The position numbers and the translations under genes were made by a program. The notes below the pieces were generated by a model that ran no database searches, was not told the DNA's origin, and was given only the letters and a program-made list of their open reading frames with translations. From contig SGYQ01000007.1 in the NCBI GenBank assembly GCA_004214155.1, forward strand, positions 1 to 64,000: a stretch of DNA of 64,000 bases. Reading direction: 5' to 3'. Below, piece by piece: positions 17,636-28,437 of this stretch; within the stretch, counting starts at the first letter, position 1; each line of letters starts with the position of its first letter. The stretch comes from Burkholderiaceae bacterium (lineage in GTDB: Bacteria; Pseudomonadota; Gammaproteobacteria; Burkholderiales; Burkholderiaceae_A).

Positions 17636-18253
17636 CTACTCTCTTTTTTCAATCACGTTATCAACTATCCCATATTTTAGAGCATCCTGCGCTGACATAA
17701 AATTATCTCTATCGGTATCTTTAGCAATAGTTTTAAGGGACTGTCCTGTTTGTTGGGATAAAATCTTATTTAATTGATTCTTCAACGCCAAAATTTCTTT
17801 TGCGTGTATCTCGATATCTGTTGCTTGCCCGGAGACACCTCCTAATGGCTGGTGAATCATCACCCTACTGTTCGGCAAACAAAGCCTCTTCCCTTTTGTC
17901 CCAGCAGCAAGCAAAAAAGCTCCCATACTTGCAGCCATGCCTATGCATAATGTGCTGACATCCGGCTTAATGAAATTTATCGTGTCAAATATCGCCAGGC
18001 CCGAGGAAACAGCTCCTCCGGGAGAATTAATATATAGGGAGATATCTTTATCCGGATTCTCCGACTCTAGAAACAACATTTGAGCAATGACCAAATTCGC
18101 AACATGGTCGTTTAGTGGGCCTATTAGAAAGACGACTCTTTCCTTTAACAGACGAGAATAAATATCATAAGCCCGCTCTCCCCTGCCAGACTGCTCAACT
18201 ACCATTGGGACAAGCCCTAAATTTTCCACTTGTTTATAATTATTATTATTCAT
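17636..18253 (-). CDS. clpP: ATP-dependent Clp protease proteolytic subunit
   Basis: [55 protein letters not shown]. Confidence 0.97.
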   Translation of the reverse strand: MNNNNYKQVENLGLVPMVVEQSGRGERAYDIYSRLLKERVVFLIGPLNDHVANLVIAQMLFLESENPDKDISLYINSPGGAVSSGLAIFDTINFIKPDVSTLCIGMAASMGAFLLAAGTKGKRLCLPNSRVMIHQPLGGVSGQATDIEIHAKEILALKNQLNKILSQQTGQSLKTIAKDTDRDNFMSAQDALKYGIVDNVIEKRE

Positions 18254-18255
18254 CC

Positions 18256-19602
18256 TTACTCGCTAACCTCCGTGCCTTTTGCAGCATCACTTAATAATTC
18301 GATCGCATCAATTTCTTCAGTTTCAATTACAGCAGAATCCATAATCCACGACGCCACGTTGCGTTCCAAAGCTATCGCTTCTGCCTGAGCTCTTCTTTTA
18401 GGATCCTGCAAAAACCACTTTTTAAAGGCTTCTGGGTCCTCGTAAACACCGCTCATCTCCTTAACAACCAAAGAAATCTGCTCTTCGTTCGGGTTTAATT
18501 CATTTGCCTCAACTACTTTATTCACAAGCAGCCCCAATTTGACTCTGCGTCTTGCCCGTTCCAGAAAAATTTCTGGGGGTAAATTTGTTTGTTCAGCAAA
18601 CATTCCCTGCTGCTTCATAGTAGCCTTGGTTCTTTCTGCCAACCTATCGCTCTCCAGCTTAACCATTACCTCTGGAATTTCGAACTCGCTTGCCTGCAAC
18701 AGTGCTTCTAAAGCAGAGTTGTTTGTCTTTGAAGAGCAACGGGACTCAACCTCCCTCTTCAAATTTTTCTCAACCTCTTTTTCCAGTTTTTCGATACTTC
18801 CATCATCTATACCAAACTGTTTAGCAAAATTCTCATCTATTTTGGGTAATCTCCCCTCTTCTACACTCCTTACTTTAATATCAAATTCAACAGCCTTACC
18901 GGAAAGCTCTTTTGCAGGATAGTCCGTTGGAAAAGTGATTGTATCTAGCTTTTGTTCACCCTTCTTCATACCAACAATCAACTTGTCAAATTCGGGAATC
19001 ATCTGACCGGATCCCAACACATAGCTTACATCCTGAGCCTGACCCCCTTTAAAGGGTTTACCATCTAATTTGCCCAAAAAGTCTATCGAGACCCTATCCT
19101 GTATCGATGCTCCTTTCTTTGATTCAGAATAAACTATCTTTTGCTTCTGCAATGTTTCTATCGTTCTTTCGACATCTTTTTCCGTGACTTTAGAAACTGC
19201 TTTTTTTACAACAAGCTCATTAAGATTTGGAAGACTAATTTCCGGAAATAACTCTATTTCTGCTCGAAAAACCAACTTATCAGATTTCTTGTCAGGGTTT
19301 TTATTGTCAACAAGAGGTTGAATATTCGGGGGACCAGCCGGTTGAAAATTTTGCTTTTCAACCGCCTCAAGATATTTTTTATTTATCACCTCATTTATAG
19401 CATCAGATTGAACCTCAAGTTCATGTGTCTGTTTGACAATGTCAATCGGCACTTTTCCTGGTCTAAATCCAGGCGCTTTCATGGTTTTTGCAATTTTTCT
19501 AATCTTACTTTCTACGATTGGCTGAGTATCTGAGGGTAGCACTTCTATGTCAAAATACTTTATCAATTCGCTAGATTCTTTTTTCTTAATATCACTCAAC
19601 AA
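18256..19602 (-). CDS. tig: Trigger factor
   Basis: [20 protein letters not shown]-type domain; gene order tig-clpP-clpX-lon. Confidence 0.95.
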   Translation of the reverse strand: MLSDIKKKESSELIKYFDIEVLPSDTQPIVESKIRKIAKTMKAPGFRPGKVPIDIVKQTHELEVQSDAINEVINKKYLEAVEKQNFQPAGPPNIQPLVDNKNPDKKSDKLVFRAEIELFPEISLPNLNELVVKKAVSKVTEKDVERTIETLQKQKIVYSESKKGASIQDRVSIDFLGKLDGKPFKGGQAQDVSYVLGSGQMIPEFDKLIVGMKKGEQKLDTITFPTDYPAKELSGKAVEFDIKVRSVEEGRLPKIDENFAKQFGIDDGSIEKLEKEVEKNLKREVESRCSSKTNNSALEALLQASEFEIPEVMVKLESDRLAERTKATMKQQGMFAEQTNLPPEIFLERARRRVKLGLLVNKVVEANELNPNEEQISLVVKEMSGVYEDPEAFKKWFLQDPKRRAQAEAIALERNVASWIMDSAVIETEEIDAIELLSDAAKGTEVSE

Positions 19603-19798
19603 AATATTCCTAAAAGCACTATCAATTTACCGTTTAAGCTAAATATCAACAAAGGTTCGTATATCAAACCTTCGACAGTTCATAGTATAGCATCCAACAG
19701 TACGCAACCTTAGAAGAAAAACAAAGATTTTACCTACTGTTTAAAACTGAATTTCTAACTTTTCCTGCTCGCCAAAAGTTATGTTTAAATTTTAAAAA

Positions 19799-19880
19799 TG
19801 CGAAGGGGGGGACTCGAACCCCCACACCTTGCGGCGCCAGGACCTAAACCTGGTGCGTCTACCAATTTCGCCACCTTCGC
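19799..19880 (-). tRNA. tRNA-Leu (UAG)
   Basis: Reverse complement GCGAAGGTGGCGAAATTGGTAGACGCACCAGGTTTAGGTCCTGGCGCCGCAAGGTGTGGGGGTTCGAGTCCCCCCCTTCGCA. Confidence 0.95.
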
Positions 19881-19950
19881 TGGATGCGTGTAATTATAAT
19901 ATGTTTGAATCATGCGATAATAAGATATTACTACGTTTATCCGTCTGCAA

Positions 19951-20847
19951 ATGCAACCTAGCTATCTAAATTCCGTTAATCACTACGAAAACTTTCCCGT
20001 AGCCTCAATTCTAATGCCCAAAAAAATCCGTAACGCAGTAAAACCATTTTATGCTTTCGCTAGGACTGCGGATGACATAGCTGACTGCAGTGACCTGAAT
20101 ACGGAAACAAAAATCCGCCTACTAAACATGTTTCGAAATGAAATCACTATGAGTAAAAACTGTGGCGAGGCCAGAAATTCTGTAGAAACACATATAAAAG
20201 AAATTTCAAAAAAATTAGTTGCTGTTCTTGAAGAGTATGATATCGACCCCTATTCCGTGTGTGACTTACTCAAGGCATTTGAAATAGACTCGACGTTCAG
20301 CTCATTTTCCACATGGTCTGAACTGATAAATTATTGTAGCTATTCAGCAAACCCAGTCGGTCGATTTTTGTTAGCAACTGTGGGGCTAAACACAAAAATA
20401 CATGATAAAGATAAAGCTGAATTTACAGAGCTATCCGATAAAATATGTACCGGTTTGCAACTAATAAATTTTGCTCAAGATATAAAAGAAGATGCTGAAA
20501 ACAACAGGTGTTACGTCCCTAAGTCTGAGTGGCCAAAATCGTTAGAGGAAAACAATTTGATCTCTGTTTCAAGACTCACCGGTGAAAATAAAAATAAACT
20601 TGTTATGAAATTAGTAGTGAAAGGAGAACAAAACCTTTTGACAGGGTCTCTCCTGCCCAGGAAAATTAGAAAATCTAAGGTCAGGTATGCCACTAGATTT
20701 TCTATGGAAATTGCATTAATCATTGAATGCGGAAAAAACATTGTCCAACAAATTAAAAAAGATCCGTCCATAGTCTGGACCCAACCCCCTAAATTAGAAA
20801 CAAAAAAAATTCCTATTTTTTTATATAATTCTATTTTGAATATTTGA
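19951..20847 (+). CDS. hpnC: Squalene synthase-like HpnC
   Basis: HYENFPVASILMPKKIRNAVKPFYAFARTADDIAD; followed by hpnD/hpnE. Confidence 0.9.
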   Translation: MQPSYLNSVNHYENFPVASILMPKKIRNAVKPFYAFARTADDIADCSDLNTETKIRLLNMFRNEITMSKNCGEARNSVETHIKEISKKLVAVLEEYDIDPYSVCDLLKAFEIDSTFSSFSTWSELINYCSYSANPVGRFLLATVGLNTKIHDKDKAEFTELSDKICTGLQLINFAQDIKEDAENNRCYVPKSEWPKSLEENNLISVSRLTGENKNKLVMKLVVKGEQNLLTGSLLPRKIRKSKVRYATRFSMEIALIIECGKNIVQQIKKDPSIVWTQPPKLETKKIPIFLYNSILNI

Positions 20848-20854
20848 GAGAACG

Positions 20855-21703
20855 ATGTCTCCCACTGAGTTTTGCAGAAATAAAGTCGTAAGAAGCAATT
20901 CAAACTTTACAGTAGCTTTTGCTCTTTTAAATAATGAAAAAAGAGAGGCTATGGAAGCACTGTACTCATATTGCAGAGAAATAGACGATATTGGGGATTC
21001 CGGATTAGAAACAGATATTGCAAGAAGAAAACTTGATTGGTGGGAAGAAGAGATTTGCAATGCATTAGATGCTCCAACACACCCGATAACTATTGCATTG
21101 CGAAAACCTATTGAAAGTTGCTCACTCCCCATAACTGATTTGCTCAAAATTATAGGCGGTGTCAGACAAGATTTGAATCACAAGCCATTCGCCAGCTTTA
21201 TTGAATTAGAAAGCTATAGCGATCATGTTGCTGGTGCTGTTGGACGTTTATCCGCTAGAATTTTCGGAGATGTTCGAAACGCAGAAGTTTTAACTTATGC
21301 TTCTGAGCTTGGTATAGCATGTCAGTTTACTAATATATTACGAGACATTGCTGAAGACAGAGAAAATCGCAGAGTATATATTCCACTAGAGTTATCACAA
21401 AAGTATGATTTGAGTTTATTACACAGTGAAGCGAATGATACAGAAACAGTTAGATCAATGTGCCAGGAATTTTACGCTATCACAGCTAAAAGATATAGAA
21501 GTGCATTTTCATCACTACCAAACGAAAATTATAAAGAACAACGACCCGGAATAATCATGGGTATGATTTATTTGAACCTATTAAAAAAAATAAAAAAAAC
21601 TAAATTTAATGTTTTCGATAAAAGAATCTCATTAAATACCATTGAAAAATTAAATGCGGTCTTAAAAGGTTTGTGGGGCAAAATTTCAGATATGAAGATA
21701 TGA
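20855..21703 (+). CDS. hpnD: Presqualene diphosphate synthase HpnD
   Basis: ALYSYCREIDDIGD; GIACQFTNILRDIAEDRENRRVYIP. Confidence 0.9.
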   Translation: MSPTEFCRNKVVRSNSNFTVAFALLNNEKREAMEALYSYCREIDDIGDSGLETDIARRKLDWWEEEICNALDAPTHPITIALRKPIESCSLPITDLLKIIGGVRQDLNHKPFASFIELESYSDHVAGAVGRLSARIFGDVRNAEVLTYASELGIACQFTNILRDIAEDRENRRVYIPLELSQKYDLSLLHSEANDTETVRSMCQEFYAITAKRYRSAFSSLPNENYKEQRPGIIMGMIYLNLLKKIKKTKFNVFDKRISLNTIEKLNAVLKGLWGKISDMKI

Positions 21704-23064
21704 AAGTAGCTATTATCGGAGCAGGGATATCAGGACTTTCCATTGCAAAAAAACTTTCGGAAAAAAACAATGGCTTCGTGATAGATATTTATGAGGCAGC
21801 TCCTAGATCAGGTGGACGAATCTCATCCTTTGATTGGCGACTCAAAAATGAAACTATCTTTTCCTGCGACAACGGTCAACATTTTACAATCGGGGCATAC
21901 ACAAACTTTATTGAACTGCTCGATAAGTGCGATGCTTTAAAATATTGGAGTAGACACACCTTCGAGTGGAATATGCTAAAACTTCAGGGGGACGAATTGC
22001 AAGAGCTTCTTCGATTTAGATTAGAAAAACTTATGCTTTTTAAAAAACCACTTGTGCCATACATTAAATTTGTCAAAACGCCAACGAATCTTTTCTTCCT
22101 AAAGTTCTATTTTTCACTTTTTCTTCTAAAGAGGAAATTTTTTAATGAGCGCTCACTCAATTACCTTTACAAAACATTTTTTTTTAGTAATGCAACCATC
22201 AATCTTTTCTGGAAATCATTTGTTGAAAACTCCATGAATACAGAATTTGATAATTCGGATCTCAGTACTCTTTCGTTTTTGGTAAATGAGTGCATAAAAG
22301 ATATACCAAATAGTCTTGAAATATTGATGCCTGAAACTGATTATTACTCATGTGCAATAAAACCAATAGAAAAGCACCTTCAGAAAAATGGAGTTAACTT
22401 TCACTTCAATTCGTTAGTCCAAAGAATCCAACCAGGCAAAAAAATTGAATGTAGAGGGATGCTTTCACAATCTTATGACACTATTTTTCTAGCTGTGCCA
22501 GGTCATATCGCAGCAAAAATATGGAAGAAGAGCGGGTATCCTAATACAAAAGAATCGATCTTATGGGAAAACCAAAAATATCGTCATATTTTAAATATGT
22601 GGGTTGTTATCCCATCATTACAGGCTGAGAATATTTATCACAAAAAAGAAGAAAGTTTCTTTTGGAATCCCATCGAATTTAAGGGTTCGTCTTATGTCGT
22701 TGTAACTCAAAAAAAAACCAGGGAATTTACCATAGTATCTATCATCAGAAGCGCCTGTAACAATGTAAACTCAAGAAAAGAAGAAGAAAAGTTATATGAA
22801 TTTGCACAAAAATTTTTATACAAACAATATTCAGTTAATCTGAAGCATCTCGATTATAAACTTATTAGGGCCAAACGGGCCACGATTGCATGTACACATG
22901 ACCAGTGTAAACGCGCAGCTATTTGGTCAGGCACAAGAACGGGCATAAAGGATATTTACAAATGTTCTGACGAAGCAAGTTTTAATTATCCATCAACAAT
23001 AGAAGGGGCAGTTAGGGCTGGCTATTCTGCTGCAGAAAACATAGAAAATTCGATTAGTAGCTAA
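21700..23064 (+). CDS. hpnE: Hydroxysqualene-associated FAD-dependent oxidoreductase HpnE
   Basis: MKVAIIGAGISGLSIAKKLSE Rossmann motif; ATGA overlap with hpnD. Confidence 0.85.
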   Translation: MKVAIIGAGISGLSIAKKLSEKNNGFVIDIYEAAPRSGGRISSFDWRLKNETIFSCDNGQHFTIGAYTNFIELLDKCDALKYWSRHTFEWNMLKLQGDELQELLRFRLEKLMLFKKPLVPYIKFVKTPTNLFFLKFYFSLFLLKRKFFNERSLNYLYKTFFFSNATINLFWKSFVENSMNTEFDNSDLSTLSFLVNECIKDIPNSLEILMPETDYYSCAIKPIEKHLQKNGVNFHFNSLVQRIQPGKKIECRGMLSQSYDTIFLAVPGHIAAKIWKKSGYPNTKESILWENQKYRHILNMWVVIPSLQAENIYHKKEESFFWNPIEFKGSSYVVVTQKKTREFTIVSIIRSACNNVNSRKEEEKLYEFAQKFLYKQYSVNLKHLDYKLIRAKRATIACTHDQCKRAAIWSGTRTGIKDIYKCSDEASFNYPSTIEGAVRAGYSAAENIENSISS

Positions 23065-23071
23065 GACGGCT

Positions 23072-24184
23072 TCACATTATTTCGCGCGTCACTCTACTGG
23101 TGATTCCAGTAAATAACTCATAGCAAAGCCTCCCGCTAAACCGGGCTACTTCTGTAATTGGCATTTGTTTTCCCCAAAATTCAACCACGCTTCCTAGACT
23201 TGCCTCTGGACATTTACTCAAGTCAATATGGATTAAATCCATCGAAACTACGCCCACGATAGGGCATCTTTTCCCTTCAACAATACAACATGTACCTTTC
23301 TTTATGCTGCGGGGGTATCCGTCGGCATAACCAATTGCAGCAATGCCAACTATCATGTCGTTTGGAGCCACAAAAGTTTTTCCGTAACCTATGGCCTCGC
23401 CAGCTTTCACGACTTGAGTTGCGATAATCTCTGATTGCAAGGATTGGCATGGTTGTAACGAATTTAAGACGGTCTTAGTGTCGAAATTAGGATTTAGTGA
23501 AGATGGGGCCCCATAGAGAAGTATTCCTGGTCTCACCCAGTCTGAACAGAATTTAGAATTGTTTATAATTGCATCCGAATTACTATAACTAATACTCTCA
23601 CCATCCTTAAAACCGAGAAGGGTAATAGTTTTTTCAAACTCTTCCCCTTGCTCAAGACAAAATTTAGTTGATTCGCCAACAGCGAAATGTGTCATCCAAC
23701 CTAACACCCCCCTGTGTGAACAAGCAGCCCTCAATTGGTTTAGAGTTTCTTTGGTACCAATAGATAAGGATAAACTACTCCCCTTGAATCCCAAACGATT
23801 CATTCCTGTATTAATCTTAACCCAAATTTTTCTGAACTTTCTCTTCGCGCTTAAGCACCACGCAATCTGCTGTGAGTTATGGACAACAATCTCCAAATCT
23901 AAGTTAGAAATACTCTGTAATTCTTGTCTGGCAAAAACACCTTCAAGCAGTAATATTGGTTTTTGCCAGCCTAATTCTCGAGCCTCCCTGGCCTCTCGTA
24001 TTTCGAGGACTGCTAGTCCATCTGCTTCTTTAAGACCTTCAACAATACTCTCCATGCCATGGCCATAAGCACCAGCTTTGACACAAGCCCAAATTTTCGC
24101 GTCTTTAGTTTTCGCTTTTAAAACATTAAGGTTGTGTTTAAAAGAATTTGTGTAAATAATAAGCTTTGCCGGACGACTCATCAC
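23072..24184 (-). CDS. alr: Alanine racemase
   Basis: KIWACVKAGAYGHGMESI PLP Lys; AIGYADGYPRSI. Confidence 0.92.
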   Translation of the reverse strand: MMSRPAKLIIYTNSFKHNLNVLKAKTKDAKIWACVKAGAYGHGMESIVEGLKEADGLAVLEIREAREARELGWQKPILLLEGVFARQELQSISNLDLEIVVHNSQQIAWCLSAKRKFRKIWVKINTGMNRLGFKGSSLSLSIGTKETLNQLRAACSHRGVLGWMTHFAVGESTKFCLEQGEEFEKTITLLGFKDGESISYSNSDAIINNSKFCSDWVRPGILLYGAPSSLNPNFDTKTVLNSLQPCQSLQSEIIATQVVKAGEAIGYGKTFVAPNDMIVGIAAIGYADGYPRSIKKGTCCIVEGKRCPIVGVVSMDLIHIDLSKCPEASLGSVVEFWGKQMPITEVARFSGRLCYELFTGITSRVTREIM

Positions 24185-24222
24185 TAAATTGTAATAAGTT
24201 TCGTGATTTAATGTTAGTTAAT

Positions 24223-25497
24223 ATGAAAAAAGGTTTTTACACAATTATATTCGCCCAATTTTTTTCCTCTCTGGCGGATAATGCCCTTCTCATAGTCGCT
24301 ATATCAATTCTTGTCGATATGCTAGCACCCAGTTGGATGACACCCTTGCTAAAACTATTTTTTACAATTTCCTATGTTTTTTTGGCTCCATTTGTAGGTC
24401 CATTTGCAGACTCTATCGAAAAAGGAAAAGTTATGTTTCTTACGAATAGTATAAAAATACTAGGGTGTATTCTGTTTTTTTTTCATATCCATCCGCTTGT
24501 TGCTTACACCGTAGTTGGATTCGGCGCTGCCTCTTATGCACCAGCAAAGTATGGTATTTTGACTGAGCTACTTCCCCCGGACAAATTAGTCTTTGCGAAT
24601 GGTTGGCTAGAATCTACAACGGTAGTCTCGATTTTGCTCGGTACATTGCTTGGAGGATTCCTCATATCAAATATCTTCTCAACTTTTTTCTTATCTCTGC
24701 CCATCGCAACGATGTTGAACATCACATATACCTATGAAGCTGGGTTAATCGTTATTGTAATAATTTACATACTTGCCACTGTGTTTAACCTGTTTATCCC
24801 GAAAACGTATGCTGAGTACACAATCCTGTCAAAGAATCCAGTGTTTCTCTTACAACGATTTTTAGCGAGTAATAAGATTTTGTGGAATGACAAAGTAGGT
24901 CAAATTTCTTTAGCTGTGACTACCTTGTTTTGGGGGGCGGGGGCAACATTACAATTTATTGTCCTTTTGTGGGCACAGGTGAACCTAAATATGACTTTGG
25001 ATAAAGCTGCCATGTTACAAGGGATTGTCGCAGTTGGGATCATCCTTGGCTCTGTGATTGCGGGTAAATTGATTAGCCTAAAAAACTCAATAAAAGTACT
25101 CCCTACTGGAGTACTGATGGGCCTGGTTGTGCCTATGATGACCCTGACCTCGTCAATAATCCCTGCTAGCGTACTGCTAATAACCATTGGTGTCTTGGCG
25201 GGGTCATTCGTCGTTCCGATGAATGCTCTGCTACAGCATCGGGGGTATGTTACACTCTCCGCCGGACAGTCTATAGCAGTTCAAAATTTCAATGAAAATC
25301 TTAATGTTCTTTTTATGCTTGGTATCTATTCATTTTTGCTTTATGCAAATTTCGAGGTAAATACAATCGTCGCAATTTTCGGAGCATTTGTTGCGATTAC
25401 AATGTGGGCTGTCACAGTAAAGTGCGCTCGGAATCAAAAGAAAGTAAACTTCGACACCATGATTGGTGATAAACGAGCAGCGACACTGCAAAAATAA
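24223..25497 (+). CDS. lplT: MFS transporter, LplT-like lysophospholipid transporter
   Basis: MKKGFYTIIFAQFFSSLADNALLIVAISIL; multi-TM; start trimmed to MKKGF. Confidence 0.75.
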   Translation: MKKGFYTIIFAQFFSSLADNALLIVAISILVDMLAPSWMTPLLKLFFTISYVFLAPFVGPFADSIEKGKVMFLTNSIKILGCILFFFHIHPLVAYTVVGFGAASYAPAKYGILTELLPPDKLVFANGWLESTTVVSILLGTLLGGFLISNIFSTFFLSLPIATMLNITYTYEAGLIVIVIIYILATVFNLFIPKTYAEYTILSKNPVFLLQRFLASNKILWNDKVGQISLAVTTLFWGAGATLQFIVLLWAQVNLNMTLDKAAMLQGIVAVGIILGSVIAGKLISLKNSIKVLPTGVLMGLVVPMMTLTSSIIPASVLLITIGVLAGSFVVPMNALLQHRGYVTLSAGQSIAVQNFNENLNVLFMLGIYSFLLYANFEVNTIVAIFGAFVAITMWAVTVKCARNQKKVNFDTMIGDKRAATLQK

Positions 25498-25507
25498 CAT
25501 AGAAGTG

Positions 25508-25870
25508 TTAATCAGACTTTCGTTTAAGAAACATAGACAAATCACTCCAAATTTTTTCCTTCAGGGTAGGCTCCTCTAGGATTTTCCTAAAGTATGGTAA
25601 ACCAATTACGTTTTCTGCAGATGGAACCAATCCCGCAAAATCTACAACAGTATCGTCTGTCTTAGCCCATTTAGGTAATGATTGAACAATGAACGTTTCC
25701 CTTTCACAGTAATTTAAATTTATTGAAAAACAAATGCTCTTCACTAAATACAACTCCTCTTCACTTAGCTCTCCAACTACAACAATAAGTCGTTTTTTGA
25801 AAATAGTTCTTCTCTCCCAGAATGTATCAATCCCTAGAATACGAAGTCCATATAAATTTAGTTCTTTCAT
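25508..25870 (-). CDS. Possible DNA polymerase III psi subunit (HolD-like)
   Basis: LYGLRILGIDTFWERR N-terminal resemblance and position next to rimI; weak sequence evidence. Confidence 0.45.
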   Translation of the reverse strand: MKELNLYGLRILGIDTFWERRTIFKKRLIVVVGELSEEELYLVKSICFSINLNYCERETFIVQSLPKWAKTDDTVVDFAGLVPSAENVIGLPYFRKILEEPTLKEKIWSDLSMFLKRKSD

Positions 25871-27108
25871 TAAATAAGTATTGTCCTCTTCATTACGAGA
25901 GCATCTTCCCTAGACTCTTTTCCTGGGTAATAATTTTTTCTTCTTCCTATAATTGAAAAACCAAATTTTGAATACAATGATATTGCTGTGTTATTGCTAG
26001 GCCGTACCTCTAAATAGATAGCAGTGATACTTTTAGCTTTCAAGGATAGTAAAAGTTGAGATAACATCCAATTTCCTAAACCTCTGCGTTGCCTCTCACT
26101 GGCTATTGTAAAATTCAGCAGATGGCATTCGTCTAGTACTTTTTGCCAAAAGTAATAACCGACCATTACGGAATTGTTGATTAACGCTTTAGCGATATAG
26201 TTTTCATTCAATGCATCGACAAAATTTCTCTCTGACCATCCAAAATCGTACGCGTTTTCTTCAATTTGTTTCAATAGAGGCACGTCTCGTTCTGATAAAT
26301 CTCTTAGATTTAATGAGGGTTCAATTTGTCTCTCAATACTTGACTGTGCCACTTTATTTTTAACGTATAACGGATAAATTTCCTGCGGATTACTCCAATT
26401 TCTTTTCATAATGAGTTGATAAAGCATTGCTAAAACTGAAAGCGACACTCTATCAGTATTCAGGTTTAACTCTTTAAGAAGTTCCACAAAAGAAAAGTCC
26501 GATAAATCAGGACAGAACAAAACATTTTCCTGACCCCTCCAACTTGAAATCTCAGCACTTGTTTTAACATTCGGCATATCTTTAAAATCAATCTTCCATG
26601 GAAAAATTTGTCTCTCTCGATTTACTCTAGTCTCGCCCTGACATGTACATTCAATCAAACCACAAAAATACTCTCCTAAACGGGCATTCAGAACAACATT
26701 CAAAATAACTTTTTTCGATTTGATTGATTTTCCCCTTCTGTCCGAAGCTAACCATGCGAAAGCAAATAATTCGAACAAACTTACTGACGCAACGTGTCTG
26801 TTCAACCCGAACGCTATTCCATGAATTAAGCTATTTACAACACGGAGACCAGTAAAAGAACCGGGCCCATTGATTAATACAAACTTACTAATTCTTTGTA
26901 TACTTCCAACACTTGATTCTGCAATTTTTTCTATGAGAGGAAGAAGACTGTCTTTAACTCCTTCTCGCGACTCGACCTGCTCAGTTATAATCTGTAAACG
27001 ATTATTTTTTTGAAAAACAATTGCCAAAGAAGCACTTTTCCCTACTGACTCTATGCTAAGCCATGGAAGCGTTTCAAAAACGCTGTTTTTGTCATTGATT
27101 TCCACCAT
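25870..27108 (-). CDS. tsaB-rimI: Fused TsaB (YeaZ) - RimI N-acetyltransferase
   Basis: N-term INGPGSFTGLRVVNSLIHGIAFGL (TsaB); C-term SERQRRGLGNWMLSQLLL...YLEVRPSNNTAISLYSKFGFSIIGRRKNYYPG (RimI GNAT). Confidence 0.88.
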   Translation of the reverse strand: MVEINDKNSVFETLPWLSIESVGKSASLAIVFQKNNRLQIITEQVESREGVKDSLLPLIEKIAESSVGSIQRISKFVLINGPGSFTGLRVVNSLIHGIAFGLNRHVASVSLFELFAFAWLASDRRGKSIKSKKVILNVVLNARLGEYFCGLIECTCQGETRVNRERQIFPWKIDFKDMPNVKTSAEISSWRGQENVLFCPDLSDFSFVELLKELNLNTDRVSLSVLAMLYQLIMKRNWSNPQEIYPLYVKNKVAQSSIERQIEPSLNLRDLSERDVPLLKQIEENAYDFGWSERNFVDALNENYIAKALINNSVMVGYYFWQKVLDECHLLNFTIASERQRRGLGNWMLSQLLLSLKAKSITAIYLEVRPSNNTAISLYSKFGFSIIGRRKNYYPGKESREDALVMKRTILI

Positions 27109-28415
27109 TACTTCGATAAAAGAGACACCGAAGCCATTGCAGCTATTCCCTCTTTTCTCCCGATACTTCCCAACCTTTCCGTGGTTGTTGCCTTAATGTT
27201 GACAAAAGAACAGTTTGTTTCCATCGTCAAAATTTCCTTCATTTTTTCCTTGTGAGGCGTAATTTTTGGCTCTTCACAAATAACAGTAGCGTCAATCTGG
27301 TAGACAACTAAGCTTCTGGTCTTCAAGGCTGAAATTATTTTTTTTAACATTTTTCGACTATCTAACCCCTTATTTTTGAGTTCGTTGTTCGGGAACCATT
27401 CCCCTATATCCCCAAGTCCAGCGGCTCCTAAAATGGCATCGCAAATAGCATGTATTAAAACATCCGCATCGGAATGCCCCAACAAACCTGAAGAATGTTG
27501 TATTTTTACTCCCCCTAAAATCACAAATTTTCCTTCATCACTAAATTTATGAACATCGAAACCTTGCCCAATACGCATTATATGTCCTGTCGTAAATTCT
27601 GCTTCTTTTAATTGCCAATTTTCTGCAATTTCTAAATCATCAGGTGTTGTAATCTTAATATTTTTTTTTCCCCCAAGAACCAACCTTGGTTTTTTTCCTA
27701 AACTCTCCACTGCAGATGCTTCATCTGTAAATGAAAAAGCTTTTCCTTGAAAGACGTCTAGGAGTAATTCAAGCTTAAACATTTGGGGAGTCTGCGCAAG
27801 CCAATAGTTTTCTCTATTTTCGGTTTTATTAATGTAAACACTTGTAGAATCATGTTGCTGCTTGTCAACCAACCCTAGCTTTAAAGTATCTGATACAGGA
27901 ATAGCCAAAATCGCTCCATCTGGCTCCTCACTTCCTATATCCCACAGTCGTTCTAAAGCTTCTGGAGAAACAAAAGGCCGTACGGCATCGTGCACAACTA
28001 TCCAATCATCCATAGAAGCAATATTTTTTAAAAAACCTACTCCCGCATATACTGATTCGCATCTAGTGGTTCCACCACAACGCAATGCAATAATGGGAAC
28101 ACCCTTATTCAAATCACTAGAACTTTTTGCAAACTTTAAAAACTCACAATGTTTATCCTCTCTGGAAACGATCAAAATTATGCAAGCTAAAGATGCTCTT
28201 TCAGGAAGTTCCAGTAAAGAAGCCACGCTCCTCTCTAATAGCGTGATCCCGTTTAAATGAATATACTGTTTGGGAATGTTACTTTTAAATCTTTTCCCCG
28301 ACCCGCCGGCGGGTATAATACACCATGTTGCGTTTTTTGGCCCACCGTTATTTTCTGCGAACAATATTTTTTTTAAAAACTTTTCTGCAGATTTGTAGTC
28401 ATCGAATATATGCAT
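27108..28415 (-). CDS. ispDF: Bifunctional IspD/IspF
   Basis: IspD IIPAGGSGKRFKSNIPKQY, VHDAVRPFV; IspF MRIGQGFDVHKF, GHSDADVLIHAICDAILGAAGLGDIG. Confidence 0.93.
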   Translation of the reverse strand: MHIFDDYKSAEKFLKKILFAENNGGPKNATWCIIPAGGSGKRFKSNIPKQYIHLNGITLLERSVASLLELPERASLACIILIVSREDKHCEFLKFAKSSSDLNKGVPIIALRCGGTTRCESVYAGVGFLKNIASMDDWIVVHDAVRPFVSPEALERLWDIGSEEPDGAILAIPVSDTLKLGLVDKQQHDSTSVYINKTENRENYWLAQTPQMFKLELLLDVFQGKAFSFTDEASAVESLGKKPRLVLGGKKNIKITTPDDLEIAENWQLKEAEFTTGHIMRIGQGFDVHKFSDEGKFVILGGVKIQHSSGLLGHSDADVLIHAICDAILGAAGLGDIGEWFPNNELKNKGLDSRKMLKKIISALKTRSLVVYQIDATVICEEPKITPHKEKMKEILTMETNCSFVNIKATTTERLGSIGRKEGIAAMASVSLLSK

Positions 28416-28437
28416 AGTTTTGATAGAGTTTAACTGA

